Source: Salinivirga cyanobacteriivorans
Lineage (GTDB): Bacteria > Bacteroidota > Bacteroidia > Bacteroidales > Salinivirgaceae
Assembly (NCBI RefSeq): GCF_001443605.1
Contig: NZ_CP013118.1
Location: 3,343,501-3,407,500, forward strand
DNA length: 64,000 bases
Reading direction: 5' to 3'
Position 1 is the stretch's first letter. The number at the start of each line of letters is the position of its first letter. The notes under the pieces were generated by a model. It did no database searches, was not told the DNA's origin, and was given only the letters and a program-made list of their open reading frames with translations. This document shows positions 37,549 to 46,396 of the stretch, one piece after another. The position numbers were made by a program, and so were the translations under genes.

Positions 37549-38489
37549 TATTGTTGTAATTTTTTCAGGTAACTATCAATTCTATCTTGTGTGATGCGCA
37601 CGTAACCAGCCTCTTTTACAAACTTTTGGCCTTCGGTAAGTGTCCATTTGAGGTAATCGAGCGTAGCCTTTTTTATTGGTTTGCCTTTGGAAACAAAGTA
37701 AAGCTCCCGGGCCGGCGGCGAAGGATAGTTGCCATTGGCAATTGCAGCCAGCACATTGTCGAAAGTGCTGTAGAAGCTTTCTTCCGGATCAATTTTTCCA
37801 TTTTCATTTTGATCGAGCGGAATAATTTCCATACCCGGACGTTTTTCATTGCTTTTTACATCGTAAATGTAAATGGTGTTGTTGAATCCCAAACCAAATT
37901 TGTCGATGGAAACCGCTTGCGCCAATGCCGGATCACCATGTACTCCTACGCCTGCGAGGTCTTCTTGTGTACCACCAAGGTATTTTGCCCAGGTACCGGC
38001 AGCTCCACAGGCATCGGAACGTGTGTACACGGTAATAGGTTTGTCTCCTGTAGTAGGTAAAATTTCGCTCCAGCTTTTTATGCTGCCTTCAATGAAAATT
38101 TTGCGGAACTCATCTCGTGTGATGCCCCGTTTTTTCAATGCTTCCAAATAGGGATTGTCTTTACTGATGGTAGGGATCACGGCATCTTTGCATAAACCAA
38201 CCCACCACACGCCTTTGTCCATTTCGGCCTGAGCAATCTCGCGCGAAAACATGCCCAAATCAACCGTCCCGGCCAGCGCATCGGCCATGCCTTTACCGGC
38301 TCCGCCGCCGGAAATATTGAACCGCACATCTTCATGGGTCTTTTTGTATTCTTCTGCCCACTTAATGTTGAGCGGATACAGCGCAAAAGCACCGGAAAAG
38401 TTCAAGGTGTTTTCTTTCTGTTTTTTCGATACACAACCCGACAATGCAAGCAATGTTATTGATAATAAGATGATTGGAGTACGTTTCAT
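37548..38489 (-). CDS. pstS: Phosphate ABC transporter substrate-binding lipoprotein PstS
   Basis: 313 residues with a lipoprotein signal (SITLLALSGC, Cys19). The phosphate-binding loop is ISGGGAGKGMADALAGTVDLGMFSREI; TRSDACGAAGTWAKYLGG is a second ligand segment. Its overall form resembles the PstS/SphX phosphate-binding proteins of Bacteroidota. Lipid anchoring would hold it at a membrane in the periplasm. Downstream of the porin by 11 bases and coupled to pstC. Confidence 0.88.
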   Translation of the reverse strand: MKRTPIILLSITLLALSGCVSKKQKENTLNFSGAFALYPLNIKWAEEYKKTHEDVRFNISGGGAGKGMADALAGTVDLGMFSREIAQAEMDKGVWWVGLCKDAVIPTISKDNPYLEALKKRGITRDEFRKIFIEGSIKSWSEILPTTGDKPITVYTRSDACGAAGTWAKYLGGTQEDLAGVGVHGDPALAQAVSIDKFGLGFNNTIYIYDVKSNEKRPGMEIIPLDQNENGKIDPEESFYSTFDNVLAAIANGNYPSPPARELYFVSKGKPIKKATLDYLKWTLTEGQKFVKEAGYVRITQDRIDSYLKKLQQ

Positions 38490-38500
38490 GTTTAGTTAAT

Positions 38501-39769
38501 TTAAAGGTTATTGGAAAATAGTGTAGGTGTGATTGTCAATTCAATAAAAAGGAATTGCTGATAGTCATTCGCATTGGCAACTCCCTGCAATTGATGCATA
38601 TTATCGGTGGGTAAAAAGAACAGATAACCGGTTTTCAGGCTTCCCCACTTATTAAATTTGTACTGACAGGCCAACTCATTTTCGTAGCCGAGATCCTTGT
38701 TTTTTGGGGTGTTGGCATTGGTTTCGGCCAACCAGAAGTAATGTCCGGTGTTCGTTATTTTTACATTGTCATTCAACTTAAAGTTGATGTAGGCATATCC
38801 ATCGACCAAACCACCACTTTGCGTGTGGCTGGCGTAATTTCTGAAATAGTCCATGTGGCCACCAAATCGGTGACGAGCGCCGTACAACACATCGAACAAA
38901 TTATCCTGGTTGTTGCTAAGATCTCCATCGCCTGACAGATAGTTAAACCCAATTCCCGGACTTATCGTCCCGGCCTTGAACACCACATCCACATCGAATA
39001 GCCACGCACTAATGTTTTGATTTTGGTTGTTTTTACCATATTGGTAATAAAAGTTCGATTGGCCTTGTATCCAGTCATTTGCAAATACGCCATACAACCC
39101 GGTTGTTTGTTTGAAGTAAATACGATTGGTAGAGTCTGTTTTGGTTTTGCCGCTGGCTATGTGTGAAAAAGAAAGTTTGAATGATTCAGAAAACTGGTGT
39201 TGCAACCATGCAAAGTTCAATGACTTGATGCGGTCAGGCAAATAGTAATTGTCTGATGTGGGCTCTGTAGTGTTGTTCCACGATGCGCCCGCATGAACGT
39301 TCCAATTGTTCCATTCTTTTTTGTAAACTAAGGCGTCGTAGGCCAGTCCATTTTGATTCCAATTGCGGGCTGATAGTAAACGTTGATTATCGTAAACCAA
39401 TTGTTGCCGGCCAACTGAAAGCCAACCGACATTTCTCATTTTAATGGCTGCATAGCCTTCAAAAAGCGTTAGAGAAGCATCGTCGCCATACACACCGGTG
39501 GAGCTGCTAAGAGTTTCATCGCCCCACACCCGAACGTCTTGCGGCGAAAATACCAGTTTCAGGTTTTCTGTTTTGTAGGTTAATGACAATCGCGTACGTT
39601 GCGATATTACAGTTGAAGGTGTATTTTCCGGGCTGGCCAGTTTTTGGTAGCCATCGCGTAACTCGAAACGTGGCCTGTATTGTGCGTCAATCTGTAATTG
39701 CGCATGTGCAAGTTCAATTGAAAAGATGCTGATTCCTGCAACAAGTGCAAAGGTTTTTATAAAATTCAT
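38501..39769 (-). CDS. Porin-like outer-membrane protein (alginate-export family fold)
   Basis: 422 residues with signal peptide MNFIKTFALVAGISIFSIELAHA and mature start QLQIDAQYRPRFELRDGY, followed by ~16-18 amphipathic beta-strands of the alginate_exp/OprO-like class (e.g. GWLSVGRQQLVYDNQRLL, WNVHAGASWNNTTEP). As the first gene of the pst operon it most likely admits phosphate through the outer membrane (inference from context). Its start ATG overlaps, as ATGA, the stop of a possible 36-codon leader ORF, and a long palindrome lies just upstream. Confidence 0.83.
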   Translation of the reverse strand: MNFIKTFALVAGISIFSIELAHAQLQIDAQYRPRFELRDGYQKLASPENTPSTVISQRTRLSLTYKTENLKLVFSPQDVRVWGDETLSSSTGVYGDDASLTLFEGYAAIKMRNVGWLSVGRQQLVYDNQRLLSARNWNQNGLAYDALVYKKEWNNWNVHAGASWNNTTEPTSDNYYLPDRIKSLNFAWLQHQFSESFKLSFSHIASGKTKTDSTNRIYFKQTTGLYGVFANDWIQGQSNFYYQYGKNNQNQNISAWLFDVDVVFKAGTISPGIGFNYLSGDGDLSNNQDNLFDVLYGARHRFGGHMDYFRNYASHTQSGGLVDGYAYINFKLNDNVKITNTGHYFWLAETNANTPKNKDLGYENELACQYKFNKWGSLKTGYLFFLPTDNMHQLQGVANANDYQQFLFIELTITPTLFSNNL

Positions 39770-39876
39770 TGTACATCAGTTTTTAAACCCGGATAATTAC
39801 CTCCGGTGAGCTCCACTTCGTTCCGGTTCATGCCATTAGCTTTGTGCAGATGCAAGGCGTCTAAGCCAGCAGGCAT
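39766..39876 (-). CDS. Possible 36-codon leader ORF before the phosphate porin
   Basis: An ORF from the ATG at 39876 encodes MPAGLDALHLHKANG followed by MNRNEVELTGGNYPG and LKTDVQ. Its TGA stop overlaps the porin ATG (ATGA at 39766-39769). A second in-frame ATG at 39831 would give 21 codons. It lies within one arm and the loop of a 190-bp palindrome, so expression would interact with RNA folding. The codons could equally be accidental; I recognise no family. Confidence 0.3.
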   Translation of the reverse strand: MPAGLDALHLHKANGMNRNEVELTGGNYPGLKTDVQ

Positions 39877-39984
39877 AGTATTCTATTTCAATGGCTTAGC
39901 AACGAAGCAGATGTGCAAAGATAATGGTAAGCATAGCTCAACCGAAGAGCTGAAGGCGATGAGCTCACCGAAGGTAATTTTCGG
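39788..39984. other. ~190-bp multi-armed palindrome upstream of the porin-pst operon
   Basis: Outer arms 39795-39813 and 39961-39979 pair at 18 of 19 positions (core CGGTGAGCTC/GAGCTCACCG), and the pairing continues loosely outwards (CCGG/TTCGG). Inside, ccattagctttgtgca (39833 on) faces the sequence ending ataatgg near 39927, and CTAAGCCA (39861-39868) pairs perfectly with TGGCTTAG (39892-39899). It lies 26 bases upstream of the porin ATG. It could be a structured leader RNA or a small palindromic mobile element. A TAnnTTTG match on the minus strand (TATCTTTG, complement of 39916-39923) lies inside it. Confidence 0.65.
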
Positions 39985-40283
39985 CTATTGGAAAACAATA
40001 GTTCTTTCACGTAATTCAATGTATTTCAATTCATTATTTAATAATGTTTAAAATTGCGGTGAATTTCCGGGTTAAGGTTCTGATGCAAATGTAGGTCGAT
40101 GCAATTGGCTGTGGAACAGCTTTAAGGCGTAATTTAGAGATACGTATTAATACGAATTATTAGGTGTAAAAGCGTATTTTATTACTATGCAGTAAATGAC
40201 TGATTCAAAAACAAGAATAACGAAGTTATTATGGCTCTGAAGCGAGGGCTTCGCTTGGAGCGAAACCCTCGATTAGCCTAATC

Positions 40284-40311
40284 GAAAAAGCCGCTCAATT
40301 TTTGAACGGCT
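40284..40311 (-). terminator. Rho-independent terminator of the kinase/response-regulator unit
   Basis: On the minus strand AGCCGTTCAA pairs with TTGAGCGGCT (40302-40311 with 40289-40298), followed by five T's. Two further hairpins lie just beyond (40270-40284 and ~40243-40271). The rest of 39985-40630 apart from the repeats listed shows no gene. Confidence 0.85.
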
Positions 40312-40327
40312 ACTCAAATGCAAGAGG

Positions 40328-40366
40328 CTAAAGTCCCGAATTCCTAAAGTCCCGAATTCCTAAAGT
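40328..40366. repeat. Tandem 16-bp repeat
   Basis: CTAAAGTCCCGAATTC occurs twice in perfect tandem (40328-40343 and 40344-40359), followed by a partial third copy CTAAAGT. Confidence 0.9.
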
Positions 40367-40434
40367 TCACTTGCCCAGCCATGAATGATCGGACAATTAA
40401 GAGGAAACCCATTTGGCTTGTGACAATTTTGACT

Positions 40435-40530
40435 AAAAACTCCTTAGAAAAAGTGTCATTGTTCACCAAAAACTCCTTGAAAAAAGTGTAATTTTTCGAA
40501 AAATAACCTTTGAAAAAATGTTTTTTTTCG
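40435..40530. repeat. Degenerate tandem repeat, ~33-bp period
   Basis: Three successive units open with AAAAACTCCTT, AAAAACTCCTT and AAAATAACCTT (starts at about 40435, 40468 and 40501) and continue with GAAAAARTG. It lies 100-190 bases downstream of the response regulator stop and is not coding. Confidence 0.65.
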
Positions 40531-40630
40531 TAAAAGCTCAAAAAATTGCTATGCCACCGTGTAGCCTCCTACATTGTACACCAAAAGATTTGTCTGGCAA
40601 CCAATTGGGGTGGGGAAACTGGCTGATGAC

Positions 40631-41272
40631 CTACACCTCCACAATGCCATTTTTAACGGCATACATTACAATACCCGCCGTGTTTTTCGAATGGGTTTTG
40701 CTTAAGATATTTTCACGGTGCTTATCTACTGTGCGTTTACTGAGATACAATTTATCTGCTATTTCCTGGTTGGAGAGTCCCTTGCAAATTAGAAAAACAA
40801 TTTCTTCTTCGCGCGCCGATAATTCCGGGTTGGTCGTTTTTTGTTGTTTTCTGCCCAATCCCTGAATTAAACGTTGAAAAATTTCGTGAGAAAAATAGTT
40901 GTTGCTCGACATTACGTTTTGTATGGCATTTTCTACATCCTGAATGCCTGAATTTTTGAGTATAAACCCTTTGGCGCCGGCGTTAATCATCTGTGTATAA
41001 TAATTTTCGTTGCCGTACATCGACAATGCAACCACGTTCAAGTCAGGAAAAGCATCAATTGCTTTGCGTGTGGCCGTAATGCCATCCATTTCAGGCATTT
41101 CAATATCCATAAATACAACATCGGGAGTGCTGTCGTCAAGTAGTTGAAGAAATTCGCGGCCATTAGATGCTTCCTGCACCTGACCAATGTATGTAAAGTT
41201 CTCCATCAGGCTTTTTAATCCTTCGCGAAATAGTTTATGGTCATCAACCAATATAATGGATAAGTTTTCCAT
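40631..41272 (-). CDS. NarL/FixJ-family response regulator
   Basis: 213 residues: an N-terminal receiver (SIILVDDHKLFREGLKSLM, phospho-acceptor Asp in VVFMDIEMPEMDG, Lys in KGFILKNSG) and a C-terminal LuxR-type HTH (LSAREEEIVFLICKGLSNQEIADKLYLSKRTVDKHR, seen as a whole). Cytoplasmic transcription factor, activated by the histidine kinase whose stop lies 2 bases upstream. The target genes are unknown. A terminator follows ~320 bases downstream. Confidence 0.93.
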   Translation of the reverse strand: MENLSIILVDDHKLFREGLKSLMENFTYIGQVQEASNGREFLQLLDDSTPDVVFMDIEMPEMDGITATRKAIDAFPDLNVVALSMYGNENYYTQMINAGAKGFILKNSGIQDVENAIQNVMSSNNYFSHEIFQRLIQGLGRKQQKTTNPELSAREEEIVFLICKGLSNQEIADKLYLSKRTVDKHRENILSKTHSKNTAGIVMYAVKNGIVEV

Positions 41273-41274
41273 AC

Positions 41275-42222
41275 TTATTTTGTATTAATTACAATATTCA
41301 AATTAAATCCTTGATCCGGAGCGGAGTATATTTGTACGCTTCCATTGACTGATTTCACACGCGACTGGATATTGGTCAGTCCCATCCCACAGGTTTCGCG
41401 TGGTTCTTCTGTAGGTTCAAACCCTTTTCCATCATCCATATATTTAATGTTGAGGGCTGGTTCATCATAAAATATGTCCAGGTAAATATTTTGTGCCTCA
41501 GCGTGTTGCATCGTATTGTAAAATAGTTCGCAAATGACCCGATAGGCTACCGTTTCAATGTTATACGGGAATCGTTGGTTTTGTATATTGTGATTGAAAG
41601 AAATTTTTGGTTTATCCACGTATTTTAAGTTCCCGATAAATGATTTCACGGCCTTTTGAAGTCCGAGATTATTCAATACGTGTGGGCTCAGGTTATTGGA
41701 TATTTCTTTTACAGTACGTATCGATTCATCAACCTGGTGTTCTGCATTTTGGAGTATTTGCGTATTGAAATCCTCGCTATTATTTCGATTAAGAGCCGAA
41801 ATAGACATTTTTACCGAAGCCAGCAGTGGACCAAGGCCGTCGTGTAGCTCCTTGGAGAACTGCTGCTTCTGCGACTCTTCGGTTCGCACAATGGCCGAAA
41901 AAACTTTGGCTTCATTGGCTTTTTTAAGTTCGTCGAACCGTTTCTGGATATTGAAAATTCTACGTATAAAGCTTAAACTCAATAGCATAAATATCGAAAT
42001 ACCAACACCAATCCAACTATTGGTTAGGTCGTTAATAAAAAAGTTTTCTTTGTCGTAAACCTGGTAAAGCTCAAAAAGCCTCCGAAAAGCCATTAATAAA
42101 AATCCAAAAGAAATGAGCCACCAGGCAATATTCGTTCGGGTACGTTTTACCAGACTTAACGCTACAATAGCTGTAGCAAACTGTAAGATAACTGATAAGA
42201 TGAGCGCTAATTTAATCACCAT
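41275..42222 (-). CDS. Sensor histidine kinase (HisKA_3 / NarX-type)
   Basis: 315 residues: two to three N-terminal membrane helices (about 2-22, 34-50 and 68-88) with almost no periplasmic domain, a coiled-coil linker, HisKA_3 with the phospho-His in FSKELHDGLGPLLASVKMS, and an HATPase_c domain with ELFYNTMQHAEAQN (N box), YMDDGKGF (G1) and GMGLTNIQSRV (G2). The small sensor implies it reads a membrane or cytoplasmic cue or another protein. Two bases separate it from its response regulator; the propeller regulator lies 170 bases upstream. Confidence 0.9.
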   Translation of the reverse strand: MVIKLALILSVILQFATAIVALSLVKRTRTNIAWWLISFGFLLMAFRRLFELYQVYDKENFFINDLTNSWIGVGISIFMLLSLSFIRRIFNIQKRFDELKKANEAKVFSAIVRTEESQKQQFSKELHDGLGPLLASVKMSISALNRNNSEDFNTQILQNAEHQVDESIRTVKEISNNLSPHVLNNLGLQKAVKSFIGNLKYVDKPKISFNHNIQNQRFPYNIETVAYRVICELFYNTMQHAEAQNIYLDIFYDEPALNIKYMDDGKGFEPTEEPRETCGMGLTNIQSRVKSVNGSVQIYSAPDQGFNLNIVINTK

Positions 42223-42390
42223 AATGATACCAGTTTTTTTGGTAAAATTACGTATTAATCAACAAGGCTTTCATTTTTATGTCTAATAAATTGAATATGA
42301 GTGTAAAAAATACGTGTTTTGACGTAGGGAAAATTTCTTGACAATTGCGCAATATTTTTAAATGGTAAGTATAAATAAGCGAAACATAAA

Positions 42391-45282
42391 TTAAAAAGAT
42401 ATTATAAAATCAGTAAGATTAGTATCATGGGAGAGCTGCAGTTTTTTCCGAAGCCGGTAGCGACTAATCTCAACACCTCGTGTACTGATGTTCATCAGTG
42501 CGGCTATTTCTTTACTTGAGATATTGAGTCTTAAATAAGCGCAGAGTTTCATCTCTCTGGGTGTGAGGTCTGGGTATGCAGCTTTTAAGCGTTTGAGAAA
42601 CTCTTCGTGCACATTTTCAAAATGTTTTTCAAATACTTCCCATTGCTGTTCAGTATCCAGCTCTTTGTCGACTCTGCGAATTAAACGGTTGATATGGTTA
42701 TTGATAATGTCGTCGTTGAATTCGGTTGAAAGTTTATTAAGTTCTTTTTTTATTTTGGTAAGGAGTTTCCCTTTTTGGATCATCTCCATGGTGTTGTTGG
42801 CCAGTTCCTTGTCCTTTTGTTTCATTTCCGCCCTGAGTTTTTCGTTCCGGATTCTGATCACCTCTTTTTCTGCCCTTAGAGCATTGTTTTGCAGCCGTTT
42901 TTCACGCTCCTGGAAAAGCCTTTTTTGTTGTTCTTCCTCTTCTCGTTTTGTTTTTTCTGTACGGTATCTGACGTATCGAACCATTGAGAAAATGAACATT
43001 CCAACAATTGCCGCATACAAGGCATAGCCCCACCAACTCAGGAACCAGGGTGCATAAATCTCAAAATCTATGGAGCCTGTATTGCTTATATTGTCGAAAA
43101 TATTTTTTGCCCTTACTTTAAAAGTATATTCGCCGTGTGCAAGGTTTGTAAATTCACGTACCGGATTGCTACGCCAGGGCGACCACTCCTCATCAAAATC
43201 TTCCAGTTTGGTTGAAAAAACCAGTTTTTTGGGATTTTCAAAGTCATTGGCTGCCAGTTCAAATTTTATTTGGTTAAACCGGTAGGGTATGCCCACGAAG
43301 AAGTCTTTATTCTGAGTTTGGCCCATGTAAAGCACCGAATCCGTTTTGGTGAGGGTTGCTTTGCGAATGTAGGCATTAAATTCATATTGATAGTCCTTGG
43401 GATATTGAGGGGTGTAATATGCAAAGCCATCCTGCAAACCAAATATTACATGATTGTCGTTGATGGGGTAAACAAACTGAAACCATTTAATAAACCGTCT
43501 GTTTAACTCTTTAAATGGCAAAAATACATCAACGTAACTGCCATCCTCCTGTAAGCGGTAAACTCCGGCATCATCTATGGTAAAGTACCACACATTTCCG
43601 GCATCATCGGGATGCATCAGGCGGATATCCTGCCTGGGAAACCTTTTATTCAGCTTTAAATCCGGTTCGAACTTGTTGTTCACTGAGTCAAACCTGTAAA
43701 ATCCCTGACCTGTTGTAAATACAGGTTTGTCAAATAAATTGCATACATTCAGGTTTTTGTCTACAGGGAACCCATCATCACTGTTATATAATTCAAAGTT
43801 GATGATACTGTCATAATTACTGTCAACGTTAACCCTGTATATTCCTTTGTAGCCATGCGATATCCAGAAGGTGTTGTTTTTCCCCTGTACAAGGTATCTT
43901 GTGGATTCTTTAAAGCCACCGAGTTTTCCGTTTTCGACCCACTGTCCGTTAATTTTTTCAAATTTTGAGATTCCTGTGTATGTGCCACAAAGCACTATGT
44001 CATTTTTATTTTCGGGTTGAATGAATGTCCACCCACCCTGGATATCTGAAATAAGCTCTGCCCGGGTACCTTCAATGGTAAATACACCTGAATTATGCCC
44101 ACAAAACAGCGTGCCGTCAAAAACATCAAAGTTCCATACCTGACCCTGGGTGCCGGGAACCAGCTTAAATGTTTGACTTCCTCCGCCTTTCTGAAGCTCC
44201 TGCCAGTCGTGGTAAAATACACCTCTGTTGGTACCCAGGTAAAGCATATTGTTATGAAGTATGGCTGCATAGCCTGTACTCAGGGCATTGAACTCCGAAA
44301 AATAGGTGAGTGGTGAGTTTATTTCAATATAGTCGATGCCATTGTCGAGCCCCAACCAAAGGTTTTTGTATTGGTCGAGTTTTAAGCTCAGGACAGTATT
44401 GTTTTGTAGACCTCTGTCCATATTTAGATGCTGAAGAAGATTACCTGCTGTATCGCATATTACAATTCCATCCTGAATGGTGCCGAATGCATATGTTTCA
44501 TCATCAATTGATAAGCCGGTGTAAACCTGGTTTTTTTTAAGCAGACGTGCTGCCGGGTTTTTCCATTCTTTAAGTTTTAAGCCATCAAATACAAAAATAC
44601 CGTCGTCATCGGTTGCAATTAAAATATCATCGCCTTTGGGCAACATCGACCAGATGAGTTCTCCGGCCACCTGGCTTACTCCAGGTACTTTCACTATTTG
44701 GTCATTGGCCAAACGATACAATCCTTTTGTTTGGTCGTTGATATAAAGTTCTCCTTTTACAAGGAATGAAAAATGAAACATTTCCGGAGCATCAATAATT
44801 TTAAAATGTCCGTTATTGTATATCATCAATTGCTCATACGATTGAAAAACGATGCCCACCGGTAAATCATAAATACGCCACACCTCGCCAAAGTCTCTGG
44901 CGTCTTCCGGGAGTTTTTCAATTAATGAGTGGTAATTGAGTTGGCCTTTATCGTTGGGCAGCAAGTAGCCTATTTCATTAAACCCGCCTGCATATAGTTT
45001 GTTATTCTGAGCGGCTTTAATGCATCTCACCAGGATGCCTCCGGGCAGGGGGTGATTTCGCCAGTTTATACCATCAAATTCAAGCACACCGTTATTGTTT
45101 GCAAAATAGGCCAGTCCGTTAGATCCGATATCGATCATCCAGGTTTGTGCCCCGGCATGCATCTTGGAAGTGTTGTAGTTTTTTACTTGTGGTATTCCAA
45201 TGTGCTTGGGTTGGCTGTAGCTTAGTATAGTACTTTGTAAGAGTAAGCTTAGTAGTATGTACTTGAATATTTTCTCTGGCAT
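42391..45282 (-). CDS. Propeller/Y_Y_Y membrane regulator with LuxR-type HTH
   Basis: 963 residues from the ATG at 45282 (MPEKIFKYILLSLLLQSTILSYSQ signal peptide; an ATG at 45345 would place 21 extra residues before it). The exported half is a two-component-regulator propeller with repeats such as NLWLGLDNGIDYIEI, then a Y_Y_Y (triple-tyrosine) domain with GEYTFKVRAKN. A membrane helix (YALYAAIVGMFIFSMVRYV) leads to a coiled coil and a C-terminal HTH with LTPREMKLCAYLRLNISSKEIAALM. It lacks kinase and receiver domains, so it senses a signal outside and binds DNA directly from the membrane. Neighbour to the kinase pair and, past an IS, to the glucan locus; a role in either is unproved. Confidence 0.87.
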   Translation of the reverse strand: MPEKIFKYILLSLLLQSTILSYSQPKHIGIPQVKNYNTSKMHAGAQTWMIDIGSNGLAYFANNNGVLEFDGINWRNHPLPGGILVRCIKAAQNNKLYAGGFNEIGYLLPNDKGQLNYHSLIEKLPEDARDFGEVWRIYDLPVGIVFQSYEQLMIYNNGHFKIIDAPEMFHFSFLVKGELYINDQTKGLYRLANDQIVKVPGVSQVAGELIWSMLPKGDDILIATDDDGIFVFDGLKLKEWKNPAARLLKKNQVYTGLSIDDETYAFGTIQDGIVICDTAGNLLQHLNMDRGLQNNTVLSLKLDQYKNLWLGLDNGIDYIEINSPLTYFSEFNALSTGYAAILHNNMLYLGTNRGVFYHDWQELQKGGGSQTFKLVPGTQGQVWNFDVFDGTLFCGHNSGVFTIEGTRAELISDIQGGWTFIQPENKNDIVLCGTYTGISKFEKINGQWVENGKLGGFKESTRYLVQGKNNTFWISHGYKGIYRVNVDSNYDSIINFELYNSDDGFPVDKNLNVCNLFDKPVFTTGQGFYRFDSVNNKFEPDLKLNKRFPRQDIRLMHPDDAGNVWYFTIDDAGVYRLQEDGSYVDVFLPFKELNRRFIKWFQFVYPINDNHVIFGLQDGFAYYTPQYPKDYQYEFNAYIRKATLTKTDSVLYMGQTQNKDFFVGIPYRFNQIKFELAANDFENPKKLVFSTKLEDFDEEWSPWRSNPVREFTNLAHGEYTFKVRAKNIFDNISNTGSIDFEIYAPWFLSWWGYALYAAIVGMFIFSMVRYVRYRTEKTKREEEEQQKRLFQEREKRLQNNALRAEKEVIRIRNEKLRAEMKQKDKELANNTMEMIQKGKLLTKIKKELNKLSTEFNDDIINNHINRLIRRVDKELDTEQQWEVFEKHFENVHEEFLKRLKAAYPDLTPREMKLCAYLRLNISSKEIAALMNISTRGVEISRYRLRKKLQLSHDTNLTDFIISF

Positions 45283-46396
45283 GCTTAACCTGTATTTTGT
45301 CAATAGAGTAAAATTAAGTAATTCCATTGAAATGATTGTAATCAAATATAATCATTTCATGTATCACCTTTATGCCATTCAAAAAGATTATGCTTATGGA
45401 AGAGGAATAAAAAACCACTGGCCACCGAAGACATCGATCAATAACGTAAAACTATATTAGTGGCCAATGGTTCAACAAACACACTTAGAAATTTTGCCTG
45501 ACTTCCTGTTTTGTGCATTGGGACACCCACATTTAATTTCTATAAAAGCTATTTTTCTATTTGGTCATAAACCTACTTTTTTTGCTACAGGTCAAAAAAA
45601 GTAGGCAAAAAAAACCCGCCGCTTACAGAAAAATGCTAAAAACCTGCTCATTATGACTAAAGTTTACGAACTCACACCGATTTTTTCTGAAAAATCGGTG
45701 CTCAAACAGCGCAAACTTTGACGCCATAATGAACAGGTTTTCTTAACGCATTTTTCTTCATGCGGCTATAAAAGCAACTGTTATCCACTTCATCAACGAC
45801 AAGGCCCAAAGCGGGCTGGCCTGATCAAATTATTCGTAAACTTCCCGTTTTTCACGGGACAGGCTGTGAGGGCTAAAGCCGTTGGCGGGCCAGCGCCAGG
45901 GTGAATGTTCTACTCGAATTAATCCAAAAAATGATTGTAATCAAATATAATCATTTCATGTATCACCTTTATGCCATTCAAAAAGATCATGCTGATGGGA
46001 GAGGGTAAAAAAAAACCACTGGCCACCGAAGACATCGATCAATAACGTAAAACTATATTAGTGGCCAATGGTTCAACAAACACACTTAGAAATTTTGCCT
46101 GACTTCCTGTTTTGTGCATTGGGACACCCACATTTAATTTCTATAAAAGCTATTTTTCTATTTGGTCATAAACCTACTTTTTTTGCTACAGGTCAAAAAA
46201 AGTAGGCAAAAAAAACCCGCCGCTTACAGAAAAATGCTAAAAACCTGCTCATTATGACTAAAGTTTACGAACTCACACCGATTTTTTCTGAAAAATCGGT
46301 GCTCAAACAGCGCAAACTTTGACGCCATAATGAACAGGTTTTCTTAACGCATTTTTCTTCATGCGGCTATAAAAGCAACTGTTATCCACTTCATCA

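Noticed and set aside
40328-40530. Possible CRISPR array
   Set aside because: Units are contiguous tandem repeats without unique spacers and there are no cas genes.
45257-45460. 67-codon plus-strand ORF
   Set aside because: It crosses the start of the propeller regulator and the first repeat unit; unit copies 2 and 3 do not keep it.
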